Below are positions 12,788 through 24,299 of a stretch of 64,000 nt of DNA, one piece after another. The translations under genes and the position numbers were made by a program. The stretch is taken from positions 7,925,388 to 7,989,387 of the forward strand of contig OZ025219.1 of assembly GCA_964019055.1 (NCBI GenBank). The letters are read 5' to 3'. Source of the stretch: Anthopleura xanthogrammica (taxonomy: Eukaryota; Cnidaria; Anthozoa; Actiniaria; Actiniidae). Under the pieces are notes generated by a model, which did not search any database, was not told the origin of the DNA, and saw only the letters and a program-made list of their open reading frames with translations. The stretch's first letter is position 1. Each line of letters opens with the position of its first letter.

Positions 12788-12907
12788 CCATAGCCCAAAC
12801 TGCTTGTCGAGAGAGGACTGGAATCTAACCCTAAACTTTACCCTCAACCCAACCAACCCTAGAATCGATTCCAGTCCTTTCTCGATGGAGGGCAGTTTGG
12901 GCTATGG
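12788..12907. mobile_element. Fold-back (MITE-like) element
   Basis: Arms CCATAGCCCAAACTGC with AGAGGACTGGAAT, and ATTCCAGTCCTTTCTCGA with GCAGTTTGGGCTATGG. The central part is a CCTAA/CCCTAA-rich stretch. Confidence 0.8.
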
Positions 12908-13680
12908 AAACAAGTGTTCACCACGCTTGTGCTCGGCTTGCGTCGTAGTGAAAACCAGGCTAAATGTTTGAGTTGTATCCATATTCTTGTCTTCTGATGC
13001 GCAACCTTTAAAAAGAAATGATACTCTTTTTCTCCATGAGGGGTTAATGAGATACAATGTGCATAGTAGCTACAAACGTTTCTTACTTCGAAAATTCTCA
13101 TACATTGACTGTTCTTTTTAAACTTCAGCTGGATTTCTTAGTTATCATTCTTGTTTCCAGAGCCTTCTCAGCTTTCTAACGAAAAATTGCTCTGGGCTCT
13201 GGGCAACCCTAAGATTCTATTAAATTTGATTGGCTGTTGAAATAACATAGCAACAAACTCTGATTGGTTAATAGGATAAAAAAACATACCAACGGAAACC
13301 AAGCAAGCCAAACCGACTTGAAGGCTATATATCTTTCAATCTTGAATCAACTTGCATTTCCATTTGCCGAACATATATTTTTTTGCAAGTAGAAGTCGTA
13401 AACAAGCTGTTAGAAAGGTTGAGCCGGTATTTTATAGTCAGCGATCCTGAGATAGAGCATGCGCTCTGATGACCTGGTCGCAAGATTCTGGCTTCTGGTT
13501 AGTATGGTTTCCTAGAGCCTATGATTTGGCTAATGAGTAGGGTATGGGAACGAGAATTGATTTCTTTATAATTAGTTAGTTAGTTAGTCAGTCATTCGAG
13601 GGAGCAGTGTTTATGGGAATAACCCACCATAATATGTTAGGAAACTGGGTGAAGGTAACTACAAATGAAGTTTGCTTTTG

Positions 13681-13922
13681 CAGGGCCGTAGCAAGGCCAA
13701 AAATATTGGGGGGCCCCATGTCAAAAGTATTGGGGGTTACAGGGGCGTAGCCAGGATTTTGGCATAGGGGAGACCCAGAACCCCCAACTAAAAAAACGCA
13801 AACCTCAAAACAACGGTAACCAAACAGACCTAAAATTTTCAATGTTCAATATACAGCACACCGAAAATATTGGGGGCCAGGGCTCCCCCGGCCCCCCGGC
13901 CCCTCCCCCTGCTACGGCCCTG
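13681..13922. mobile_element. Fold-back (MITE-like) element
   Basis: Ends CAGGGCCGTAGCAAG / CTGCTACGGCCCTG. An inner CAGGGGCGTAGCCAGG shows a second related end, so a nested insertion is likely. Confidence 0.75.
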
Positions 13923-14117
13923 ATTTGAAAAATGAAGAGCTTTACCGTAAAGCGGGGTAACGTTTTATCATGCCCTTTCGAGCTCCCATCCCTAGTAGTG
14001 GGTGGAATTAAACTAAAGTCGTTGATTGAAGGAAAAATGGTCTATATTGTCCAGGGCTGTGTTGTGGGCTAATATCGCCACACAGACAAGGTGAATCAGT
14101 TCCGCTTGGTTCAGCTT

Positions 14118-14286
14118 AATAGACCTTTTTAGCTTCGTTGTTTGTTGTGCCCATTTCAGACCATGTGATGCCACTCTTGGGAGTTGATTCTTTCATGTGT
14201 AAATATTTGAACAAAAGAGCATTTCTCAAGGGAATGTTATGTGGTCTGAAATGGGCAATTTGCATACGAAGCTAAAAAGGTCTATT
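14118..14286. mobile_element. Fold-back (MITE-like) element
   Basis: Ends AATAGACCTTTTTAGCTTCG / ACGAAGCTAAAAAGGTCTATT, with inner pairing GCCCATTTCAGACC / GGTCTGAAATGGGC. Diverged relatives of the right half appear near 28500-28566, 51335-51392 and 61218-61266. Confidence 0.85.
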
Positions 14287-14912
14287 CATGATGTCTAATT
14301 TATAATTACAAAAAGCGCAACACTGATTACTAATTTGATACTCATTCAAGATTTCGCTTGCCTGACACTACATGCAATATTAGTTCCTGCGGTGTTTTTG
14401 ATATAAAAAGCCGGCCAAAAATTATTAATTTATGACATATGGCGACATTTTTTAAATTCATTATATCTTTTAGTCTATGTTCTTGATTAAAGTCAGGCTA
14501 CACGCAAGCTTTATCGTTTGCTTTCTTTGTGTTTTTTTACTTTTCTATCTCTCTATCTCTTCCTATTCTTTTCTTTTCTTTTCTTTCTTTTTTCGTTTAT
14601 ACACTAATACACTGAATAATGGTTTACTCAGGATGCAAAGAATAATGACAAGAGAGCAAGAAAAAGTAAATAAATATAAGGCATCCCGAAAGGAAATTAA
14701 GAGGTTAGCCCTGTGTGAAACTCCCCATTCTATCTTGCTATCTTCCCTTTCTTTTCTTTCTTTTCTTTGATTTTGTTCTTTTTTTATGTCTTAAATCATA
14801 TGAACTTTTAAGTACAGAAAGAACACGCAAAATAAAACGCAGTCACGAAACCTGTAACCACATGCTAATTATAACTTGGAATGAAACATGATATTAATCA
14901 ATTTGTTTGTGC

Positions 14913-14913
14913 G

Positions 14914-14942
<29 letters not shown>
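14913..14942. repeat. (CT)n microsatellite
   Basis: About 15 CT units directly before the LINE fragment. Confidence 0.95.
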
Positions 14943-14944
<2 letters not shown>

Positions 14945-15195
14945 AACTCTCTCCCGACTGAAATCAGACAATCACCAACATTAGATTCTTTCAAAAGAAG
15001 AATCAAAAACTTTCAAATTGATTGAAAATATGTCTTTTTTAAGACTAATTTATATATATTCTTATACTTGTATTTCTATTTTATCATGAATTTATTGTAG
15101 ATTTATTATATATTTATTATCACGACGTTTATGTAAAGCAGTTTTATAACTGATGAAACATGGTGTATAAATAAAATTCATTCATTCATTCATTC
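14942..15195 (+). mobile_element. LINE (CR1/L2/jockey-like) 3' end with ATTC tail
   Basis: Codons 14942-15025 encode WNSLPTEIRQSPTLDSF and a basic end before a stop. This matches the C-terminal signature typical of non-LTR retrotransposon reverse transcriptases of the CR1/L2/jockey group. An AT-rich 3' UTR follows, ending with ATAAA and four or five ATTC repeats, the usual tail of this LINE group. The rest of the element is missing (5' truncation); a CT microsatellite abuts the truncation point. Family assignment is by motif recognition only. Confidence 0.7.
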
Positions 15196-15204
15196 TCTCT
15201 TTCT

Positions 15205-15379
15205 CTAAGGAAGAACAGACTTCCTTAAAAAACGTTTCTCTTATAGAGGAGCTAAATTATGGAATGCTATTCCTTCCGAAATTCGAAAATCTTCTTCAAG
15301 GAATGTCTTTAATGTGTAAACTGGCAACCAGATCATTCTACGTGACTTTGTATTTCTATTCCGCTATGATTATTTTCAA

Positions 15380-15411
<32 letters not shown>

Positions 15412-15495
15412 GTTAGTTCATTTTTAAAAACTCAATCACATATTGTTTGTAACTATCGTACGCAAATAAAGGTGCTATCTCTCTCTCTCTCTTCC
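15205..15495 (+). mobile_element. Second LINE 3' end fragment
   Basis: Codons 15212-15319 encode FSYRGAKLWNAIPSEIRKSS followed shortly by a stop. This is another copy of the same C-terminal reverse-transcriptase signature (SYRGAxLWNxxPxEIR). The 3' UTR runs through an AT-dinucleotide run near 15390-15410 and ends at AAATAAAGGTGCTATCTC with a CT-repeat tail. It lies head-to-tail with, and immediately after, the fragment at 14942-15195, but is a different subfamily by sequence. Confidence 0.7.
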
Positions 15496-16269
15496 CTTCT
15501 TTTCAATGATCTTTTGTATATTTATTATCCCTCTCTTTCCTACTTTTTCCCCCCATAAATCGCATAACTAACTGTGTCATCACGCTCTCAATCCGTTCAA
15601 AAATTAACTTTCAAAAAAACAGGTGCCTAAACTGCAATGGAATATTTACTGAAAAAAAAAAAACAACCCATGTGCATTAGATTACATGGATTGCCTAATG
15701 GACAGTCTATGGCGGCACCTTTGCCTGGTATTGATTCGTTGTTTTCTCCTCTCTCACGTAAAATAATGTTAAAAACTAAGATCATACCTAGCTAAGATAT
15801 TAGATTTCGTAGATGGATCTCCTCTAATATCAGTTCGAACTACTTAGATAGAATGAACCAGTTCTTTAGATAAAAGCTCGCGTAATAATGCAACCATGTG
15901 TTGCACTTTTCATCGATACTAGAGATGGGGATGAAAATGGTCCAATCTTTAAAAATTCGCTAACTTCGCGGGAGTGTTCTTTTGAGGGTGAACTGATAGC
16001 ATAAACGATAAGTACAAATTAGTTTGAATAAATATTTTCGGTGTCAATACTATAAAAGTATATTACAGTTCGTGCAACTAGCAGCCGTTGGTAGCTGGTT
16101 CCTTTTGGCCTTCGGCACGTAGACGCAGTCTGAAAGTCAATTGCTGTGGCAGGAAGATACCACCCAGGAGGTAAAGCAGCTGTCGATGGATGGTGACTTG
16201 CAATAGTCAAGGAGGTAAAAAAACGAGTTAGCTGCTTTTCTATTCTAATACTTACACTACCACGGCTCT

Positions 16270-16760
16270 CAAGAGTACCGTAGGGGTAGTGCATTCGTTT
16301 TCACCTCCGGTATCTCGGGTTCCGGATTCTTAGGCATGGCGGCGTCGATCGTCACGTGTGAGTAGAGTTTCATTTGTTGTGTCTCTCCCTTGATTTGAGG
16401 GTGTTTCTCCGGGTTCTCCGGTTATTCTTCCTCCGCAAAGCCTAACTAAATTTCCAATTCGATCTGTGAGTTAGTCATGCCTTGACTTTGATCAGCCAAG
16501 AGGTTGTTTCAGTGTTCGATCTGTGAGTCATCGTGCCCTGACTTAGATCAGCCGAGAGGTTGTTTCAGGGTTTGATCTGTGAGTTATCGTGCCCTGACTT
16601 AGATCAGCCGAGAGGTTGTTTCAGGGTTTAATCTGTGAGTTAGCCGTGCCCTGACTTAGATCAGCCCAGAGGTTGTTTCAGGGTTCGATCTGTGAGTTAT
16701 CGTGCCCTGGCTTTCATCAGCCAAGAGATTGTCATTTCAGGTTTCGATAAAATTTGTGAA
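16270..16760 (+). mobile_element. tRNA-headed SINE-like element with 57-bp tandem tail (copy A)
   Basis: The left part resembles a pol III promoter: an A-box-like TAGGGGTAGTGC near 16281 and a B-box-like GGGTTCCGGATTC near 16317. A body follows with CTCCGGGTTCTCCGG and CTTCCTCCGCAAAGCC. From about 16460 there are about five copies of a roughly 57-bp unit (key words GATCTGTGAGTTA, GCCCTGACTTAGATCAGC, GAGGTTGTTTCAGGG). The same order of head, body and tail recurs at 23735 and, in part, at 30825 and 58770. Confidence 0.6.
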
Positions 16761-17689
16761 GTTTCTCACAATGACTTCTTTCTGATCTGATTATCCTTCT
16801 TCATCCCAGTTTTTAGCCCATCCCACATGGCATAAAGACTTTGCTAAACCTATAAAAGCAGGCTTCCGTTCTTGTTCAAAGTTTTAAAAAATTAATTGCT
16901 TTTTTGGCGCCCAAGACTAAAAGTATCGCAGGCTCAAGAAATGTGAACGTGGCTACACACTGAGTTATAATTACACAATACAATATAATGAATTTGTATT
17001 GAAATAATCCAGCATAAGAAGAAGAGCCCAGAAATTCCCGGCCAATATCGCTAGTCATACCAGCCGTAATGTCTGTGCCTAGAGAGATCTAGATTCAAAA
17101 GTTCGAATAAAGATACCAGTATCACAGGGCTGATATTGTAAGATCAAGAAGCTAGGATATACATGGACTAGTACTCGGTAAGATTATGTTGATCCACTTA
17201 TACTTAACTATTTATTGCTCATTGAATAATCGATCCCTGAGTTAAAATCAAGCATGTATGACGGACGTCGTCAAAATCATAAGATTGTTGAATCGTGCGA
17301 TGGAAAAATCCAGATCCTTTGGACCATGCAATTCAAAAAAGCTATCACTGAAGGATGACCTGAAAAGAGCGACAATAACAAGGGTTTGATTTATTGTCTT
17401 TGAAATAGTATGAAAACCCGAAAAGTCTTGAAGAAATGCAAATTGAATGAGTCGTCGTCTCAGTTTAGTTCTCTTTTTTTATTTGTATCTAATTCATTTT
17501 CATCGTATTTCGTTTCAATGCATTGCATTGTATTGTATTTACATTTTAAATTCATTATCCATTTGAATTCCATTCGATTCATTTTTTATATTTAGTTAAT
17601 TTCATCTAAAATTTATTTTCTTTTTACTGCATTTATTTCTACTATTTTTATATTTATTTTTATTTATCTTTATCACCTTTTTTGTTTTA

Positions 17690-18215
17690 TTGTTTTGGCT
17701 ATCCAATTAAAAAATGATTAATTCTTTCCACAACGTGTTCATAATTTTTTTTATTCTTATTGTTATTTTGGCTATCGAATATTATCGAATATTATCTAAT
17801 AATCAATTCAGTTTTTGATTTTTCTTTCCTTAAAATTTATCAATTTTGAGCTAGCTCACGATAATTCTCATTGGTGACCACCGTACTGAGCTTGTTTCTA
17901 TTCTATAAAACTTTTCGCACATTTTTTTCCGTTTTATTTTTTTGGCTATCGAATTATCAAATAATCAATCCTTGAGAATCATCGATGTTTTTATGTATTT
18001 AAGCTAGCTCATGATAGTTCTCATTGGTGACCACGTTACTGAGCTTGTTATGATCCTATAAAAAAATTTTTTTTAATATCTTCGCTATCGAAATATCAAA
18101 TAATCAATTTTTGAGAATCTTCGATTTTTGCCCTTAAAATTTATTTTCGGTCAGCTCCCAATCATTCGTGACAAAATTAGCTTGTTATAATCCAATAAAA
18201 CGTGTTCATACGGTT
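17690..18215. repeat. Degenerate tandem repeat, about 150-bp unit
   Basis: The words TTTTGGCTATCGAATTATC, AATAATCAATTC and GAGCTAGCTCACGATA, with TTCTCATTGGTGACCAC, recur with substitutions near 17760-17890, 17940-18050 and 18080-18185. Confidence 0.7.
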
Positions 18216-18219
18216 CATA

Positions 18220-19459
18220 CTTGTTTAACTCATGTTTTACCACTAGATTTTGATGGCCCTTAAAGCAAAATTCACCCATTAGCAGTTAAAAACCGGGTTT
18301 GCTAATGACTCTCCCAAGGAAACGATAGCAAGCTGATAAAAATCTAATGACAAAAGTATTGCTGGGAGTTATTGAGGTGTTCGTTGGCTTAACTTAAATA
18401 AAATTCACATACCACTTTATATTAAGTAGAACATGCTTTTACTTAGTTTGGGTTGCATTTTCCAGTCTGGTAGACAAATACCTTTTAGAGTATTTTGATA
18501 TAATTATTTTAAGTGCTTTGTCAACACGTATATATTTCCGTTTGAGAAAAAAGTAATTTACTAAAAAAGCCCTATAAGAGCCCTATAAGTTTTGATTTAT
18601 CAAGTGTTTCGTCGACATGTAGATTTCTATGAGAAAAAATTAAATGCTGAAAAAAGAAAAGTATTTTGCTAAATAGCCTGTAGTTTTAAAACTACCGATA
18701 AAATTGGAATATATAAGACTATGGTTTCATTTTACAGTCGATAGCACTCAATCCTTCTTGTTATTATTTTTTTATAGTCAACTTCAAATGTGGGAGTTCT
18801 ATAAATATTTTCTAAGAATCCTGAAGGTAAATTTTTATGTTTCGATTAATTGCAAAGAGCATTTTAGTTGTTCAACTGATAAGTTAGGAAATGGAACAAT
18901 GGACACTTTATCATTTACTTCTGTCAAACGAAATGCTATCGCGATTGATAAAATAAATAAAAATGAAATGAAAGATACAGATCTTTTCTTTATTTTGAAA
19001 GCCAAGCACTATATTGTAATCTTTATTTTTTTTCATCGTTATCTCTGAAAACTGAATCAAAGACGTGCGTAAGAAATAAGTAATGAATATTAATAAAAAA
19101 TTTTAAGATATAACTCAAGAAAGCTGAGTCAAAACTGGTTCAAAAAAATTACTAATTGGGAATATATTTAAGTCTGATGGCATCAGGAGGCCGTCTTGCC
19201 ATTGGTAAAGAAAGTATAAATCATATTTTAAATATATAGATACATACATATACATATGGCGAAGTAAATAAATAGTATATACACTCGATTGCAGAAACGT
19301 TGTAGTATACATTTATACATATATACAAATACCTAATGAGATGCAAAAATGGAAAAAGTCCTAAAATATGATCGTGTTTATGTTGAAAGTTACAAAAAAC
19401 ACTTCTATACCTTGCTTTAATGCAAGACACGTAAAATACATAAGGTTTTGAAGCATCAG

Positions 19460-19519
<60 letters not shown>

Positions 19520-20880
19520 TACTTTATTTAAAGAGGGTAACACCCAAAAGTTAAAGCTTACAAACTTGTGGCCCTCGAAAATTAATAAATTATATTTATT
19601 TATATGTTTTCACTTTTTGGGCCTAAAAACTCTCTAATATATATCTAATAATATCTAATAGCGCTCAAATGATATTTTTCATGTTCTTTATTGAGAAAAC
19701 GTCTTGAAAAATATTATTTTGTGAGATATGCATCAATCGGTACAGAGTTATTAATTTTTTTCATGTTTTTCCAGCTAATTAGGTATTTGTATATATGTAT
19801 ACTACAGCGTTTCTGCAATCTTATCAATCTTATTGCGAATTTATCAATGATATTAATAAAGTATTAATTTAAGATATAACTTTGAAAAACTGCGGAAGGT
19901 TCAACAAATTCCTAATTGGAAATATATCGATAATATTGATGAATTATCAATTTTAGTTAATACGTCCATTGATATGCGTCAGGTTCATATCATAATAATC
20001 CTAATTACAAATATATCGATAATATTAATGATTATTAATTAAAAATTCGAAGACTTCTTTGCCTTAGTAAAACAAAGGCAAATTTTCCCATCGTACAGAC
20101 TTCCTCAAAAGAAAATGGCCAATAACATAACGAACAAACAAAAAAGAGTGAATAAAATTTGCAGCATAAAAAAAAAGCCTCAGTAAATATAACTACAAAC
20201 GAAATCGCGCTTTTTCTTCAGGCTACAAGCTACAAGCTACGACCTCGTTATAACTAGGTGATTTTAATCCTTCGGTGAAAGTAAATGCGTCTAAGTGTAT
20301 GCGTGCGTGTAAAAATATTGGTGAATAGTTATACAATCCATGTTTTAGTGGAACTAAATTTTGCCATCCAGAGCATATTTTCCATACAAATCCTTATAAA
20401 ATATTTAATTTTATATTCATTGCCATTTCTCCTATACTCAACATTATGAGATAAAACTTTGCCTTCTTACTAATATCGAAGTGCTCTTTTCATTCCTGAT
20501 GTTCATTTTGACACAGCTGCTCTATTTTAGGGGGGTAGGTTCACGTGACCTGTTGTTGCAAAAGGCCTATTTCTGGTGATTAAAAGAAACGATGAAAGCA
20601 ATGACTCTAAACGGCTAAGTGTGTGAGTGAGAGTAGCGGTGATCAATAGTTAAATGCAATGTTTAATGCAATAAGATATTCAAAGCCGATAATGAGAGGC
20701 AATTGCGCAAGCTAGCTTTGTTGAGTGCAATTTTTGGTGATTAAAAAAATACGAAAGCTTATCGGGATCACAATCAAAAGAATTGAGTTTGACTATTGGT
20801 AATCAATAGTTATATACAATGGTTGGTTCAACTAGATATTTAAAGCCAACAAAAAAAAATACGTCCTGCTTTTCCTGAGG
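18220..20880. other. No gene recognised
   Basis: Very AT-rich apart from the TAA microsatellite. Diverged short repeats (AATTGGAAATATAT; CGATAATATTRATGA) recur near 19150, 19914 and 20010. The frame at 18704-19048 has no family signature. Confidence 0.5.
19461..19519. repeat. (TAA)n microsatellite
   Basis: About 19 perfect TAA units. Confidence 0.97.
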
Positions 20881-21180
20881 GTAGCACTTTATAGCCAGTG
20901 GCTAACAAATCTGTGGCCCTCGTTCCATTATCGAATTGGAAATTACATATTGATTTTTGTGGAGGGGGCAGGGAACGCGGAGCACCCTAAAAAGTGGCCG
21001 TCCCCGCGGTCCCTGGGGGGGAACGGAGAACCCGGAGAAAAATTCTTGAAGCAGAGGAGAGCGCCAACTACAAACTCTATTCACATACGATATCGAGCCC
21101 GGCAGGACTCGAACCCGGGTCGCATTGGTTTAGAGGCAATTGCGCTAGTTTTGTTGAGTGCGTTAAGTGCAATTTGTGAA
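20880..21180 (-). mobile_element. Possible second tRNA-derived SINE (minus orientation)
   Basis: Read on the minus strand, the right side contains GACCCGGGTTCGAGTCCTGC (21101-21120), an excellent B-box / T-arm sequence. It is preceded by an A-arm-like stretch near 21125-21165 and followed by a GC-rich body unlike the surrounding AT-rich DNA. A partial relative of the outer sequence (GAGGCAATTGCGC) occurs at 20696. I could not fold a full tRNA, so a SINE head is more likely than a functional tRNA. Confidence 0.5.
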
Positions 21181-21615
21181 AAATAATAACATATGGGTGC
21201 TTATCAGTATTACAATCAGAAGATGAATATCTCAAGCATGGTCACCTGATAATATTGAGGATGCATTATAATCAGAGAAAAATGGTGTTAGTTATCTTAG
21301 TTTCGAAGTTCTTGTTCTGCGAATCTAGAAAATGTTAAAAGTTGTTGAGATAAGGGTCCTGAGGGAACGCTTCGTATCATCCTGAATCTTTAAAGTTTCG
21401 GGAAGGAAGCCATCTTTTTCGTAATCTCATTTTTGTCTCTTCATCTTTCAGTTTCTAGAAATTGTTTTTCTAAATTCATATGCATAGATTTGACTATAAA
21501 TTTTACTGCAATTACAGTCTTGAGGTGATTTACCAATCTCAAAGAAGTTTCGGGAAAGAAAACTGTTTTGCATTCTGCTCTGCTCTGCCAATTATAAAAT
21601 TAAAATGAATAGTAA

Positions 21616-22068
<453 letters not shown>

Positions 22069-22280
22069 TAAGCCTACGTGAGGAATCAAGATATCTCGAC
22101 TCTCTCAATTTCTTCTAGATCTTGTTATATACTTCCATAGCAACGCTTTAGATTCAAAAACCTGCTCACTTTCCTGCGGCTGTCTCGTTTTTATCCGGCA
22201 CTTGGAACTTCCCCAAACAATGTACTAACGAATGCACGTGCAGCAGTTTGTAGGTAATCTATTTCGAGTCTATTCTGTAA

Positions 22281-22720
22281 AGCTTTTGTTCATCTGTTTG
22301 TTTGTTTGTTTGTTTGTTTGTTTGATTATTTGTTTGTTTGTTTGTATTTGTTTGTTATTCGTTTATTTGTTTATTCTATTGTTTGTTTGTTCAATATCTT
22401 TGTTTATTTATTTTTTGGTTCATTTGTTCATTTCTTTGCTGTTTGCTATATTTTTCTTGCTTGTTTTTTTTTCGTTTGTTTGTTTGTTTATTTGTTTGCT
22501 CGTGCGTTCGTTCACTTGTTTGCTGTTTGTTATATTTTGCTTGTTTGTTTATTTTTTATTTGTTTGTTTGTTTATTTGTTTGCTTGTGCGTTCGTTCACT
22601 TGTTTGCTGTTTGTTATATTTTGTTTGTTTGTTTATTTGTTTGCTCGTTCGTTCGTTCACTTGTTTGCTGTTTGTTATATTTTACTTGTTTGTTTATTTT
22701 TTGTTTGTTTCTTTGACCTT
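22281..22720. repeat. TTTG-rich microsatellite and about 80-110-bp minisatellite
   Basis: Starts with tandem TTTG units, then repeats of TTGTTTGCTGTTTGTTATAT with CGTTCGTTCACTTG about four times. Low-complexity open frames in all plus-strand frames follow from this and are not genes. Confidence 0.9.
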
Positions 22721-23234
22721 GAATTCAAAGTCCTCATTAACCTACACACAACCCACTCACTACTCAAAAAGCGCTTGCCAGTTTTTTTTTAGAATTCGGG
22801 CCCAAAATTACTAATCTCGTCAAAATGAGGAAAATGTCATGCACCTACTCCTGCATTCAAACGCCTAACAGAATCACAGCCAGTGAGCTACCTCCCTTGG
22901 TTTGATCATGTCATCAGTCTTTTTTAGATCCTTATAAACAGAGCATTAATGAGTACTAAGACCGGAACAGCTGTCGGTATTATGACTTACTCCGTCTCCA
23001 TGGTAATCTATTGACGTTATTAGTCTCCTTTATGTCTTACTTTGATCTCATTCTAGAGATTCTAAACATCTTTCAGAGGGCTTCAACTCCGGCCTTAAAT
23101 GACCTTGCTTGGCACGAGGTATGTTTGTTTTAAATGTTTGTTAAGAATAAGCCGTTAGGACATGATACTTATCGTGCCTCTTATATATATTTTTTTTATT
23201 ACAATTTTTGACCTAGCTTGTTTGTAGCGGATTC

Positions 23235-23450
23235 AAAGTATATAAGCCGAAGTAAATCGCATAAACACGGTGTTCACTATATTAGACCAGCTTTTGGCTT
23301 CATTTTTTTCTCTTTTTTTTCTTCATCTTTTTATAATATTTTTTTTCTTTCCTCTCATATTTTTTGACCTTGTTGTACCGGTATCAAAAGATATAAGCCG
23401 AACTAAATCGCATCAACCCGGTGTTCACTATATTAGACCAGCACAGTCTT
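23235..23450. repeat. Direct repeat pair, 150 bases apart
   Basis: TATAAGCCGAAGTAAATCGC with GGTGTTCACTATATTAGACC near 23241, and a close copy near 23391. The region between is T-rich. Confidence 0.8.
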
Positions 23451-23734
23451 CACTTCCTTTTCATTTATCAATCAGTTTTTTTCTCCTGTACTTTTTTTCT
23501 TCTTTCCTCTGTTACTTCCGCGGGAATTTGAAAACCAACTATCTGCATGAGCCTGTATATTTTTAGCGTTTTGTTACGCTTTTTGGGATCTTATCTCTTA
23601 TCTTTTAATTTTTCTTTCTCTCTGTTGCTGTACGACGAAAGTATTCAAAACAGCACGAACAAACTTAAATTTAACTACCAACCTTTTTTTACCTAAAAAA
23701 ACCTGCATGGAAATCAATCAAGGTGGCATACGGT

Positions 23735-24030
23735 GAAGCATGAATTCGTCTCTAACGTCTGGGGTCTCGGGTTTCATTTCTAGGCTCAGTATCACAAGTA
23801 AGTAGAGTTTGTTACGCCTATCCCTTGATTCAAGGGTTCTTTCGCAGGTTCTCCGGTTTTCCTTCCTCCGCAAAACCTAAGACGCTAAATTCCAATTCGA
23901 TCTGTTATTTATCCGCGCCCTGACTTAGGTCAGCCCAGAGGTTGTTTCAGGGTTCGCTCCGCAAATTAACCATGCCCTGACTTAGATCAGCCCAGAGGTG
24001 GTCTCAAGGTATCGATAAAATTTGAAATTT
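23735..24030 (+). mobile_element. tRNA-headed SINE-like element with 57-bp tandem tail (copy B)
   Basis: The head includes GTCTGGGGTCTCGGGTTTC (B-box-like) near 23757. The body carries GTTCTCCGGTTTTCCTTCC and CTCCGCAAAACC. About two units of the 57-bp repeat (CTGACTTAGATCAGCCCAGA) follow from 23895. It is in the same orientation and order as copy A. Confidence 0.6.
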
Positions 24031-24275
24031 CTTGTTTGAAGGCTACATGAACTGTTCATTAACTTAGACCAGCTCGAGTTGCGTTCACTAAACATTCACG
24101 TAAAGCGACAGAAAAAAAACCATAACCAAAAAATCTATAAATTAGCATTGTTTTTAATATAAGCTGGAACGCACTAAATAGCACGACATAATATTTCGAC
24201 CCTCAAAAGTAACCAAATAAATCCTTTTTGAAATACATTTTGTTTTGTCAATTTTTTTACAACAAATATCTTAAA

Positions 24276-24298
24276 TTTTTTTTTTTTTTTTTTTTTTG
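24276..24298. repeat. Poly-T tract
   Basis: About 23 T in a row, possibly an old retroposon tail on the minus strand. Confidence 0.8.
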
Positions 24299-24299
24299 G

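Noticed and set aside
18704..19048. 114-codon frame
   Set aside because: AT-rich composition and no motif; could be chance.
21090..21170. Functional tRNA gene
   Set aside because: Only the T-arm/B-box is convincing; I could not pair an acceptor stem, so a SINE head is more likely.
22232..22814. Three overlapping hydrophobic frames
   Set aside because: Low-complexity TTTG-rich repeat read in three frames at once.
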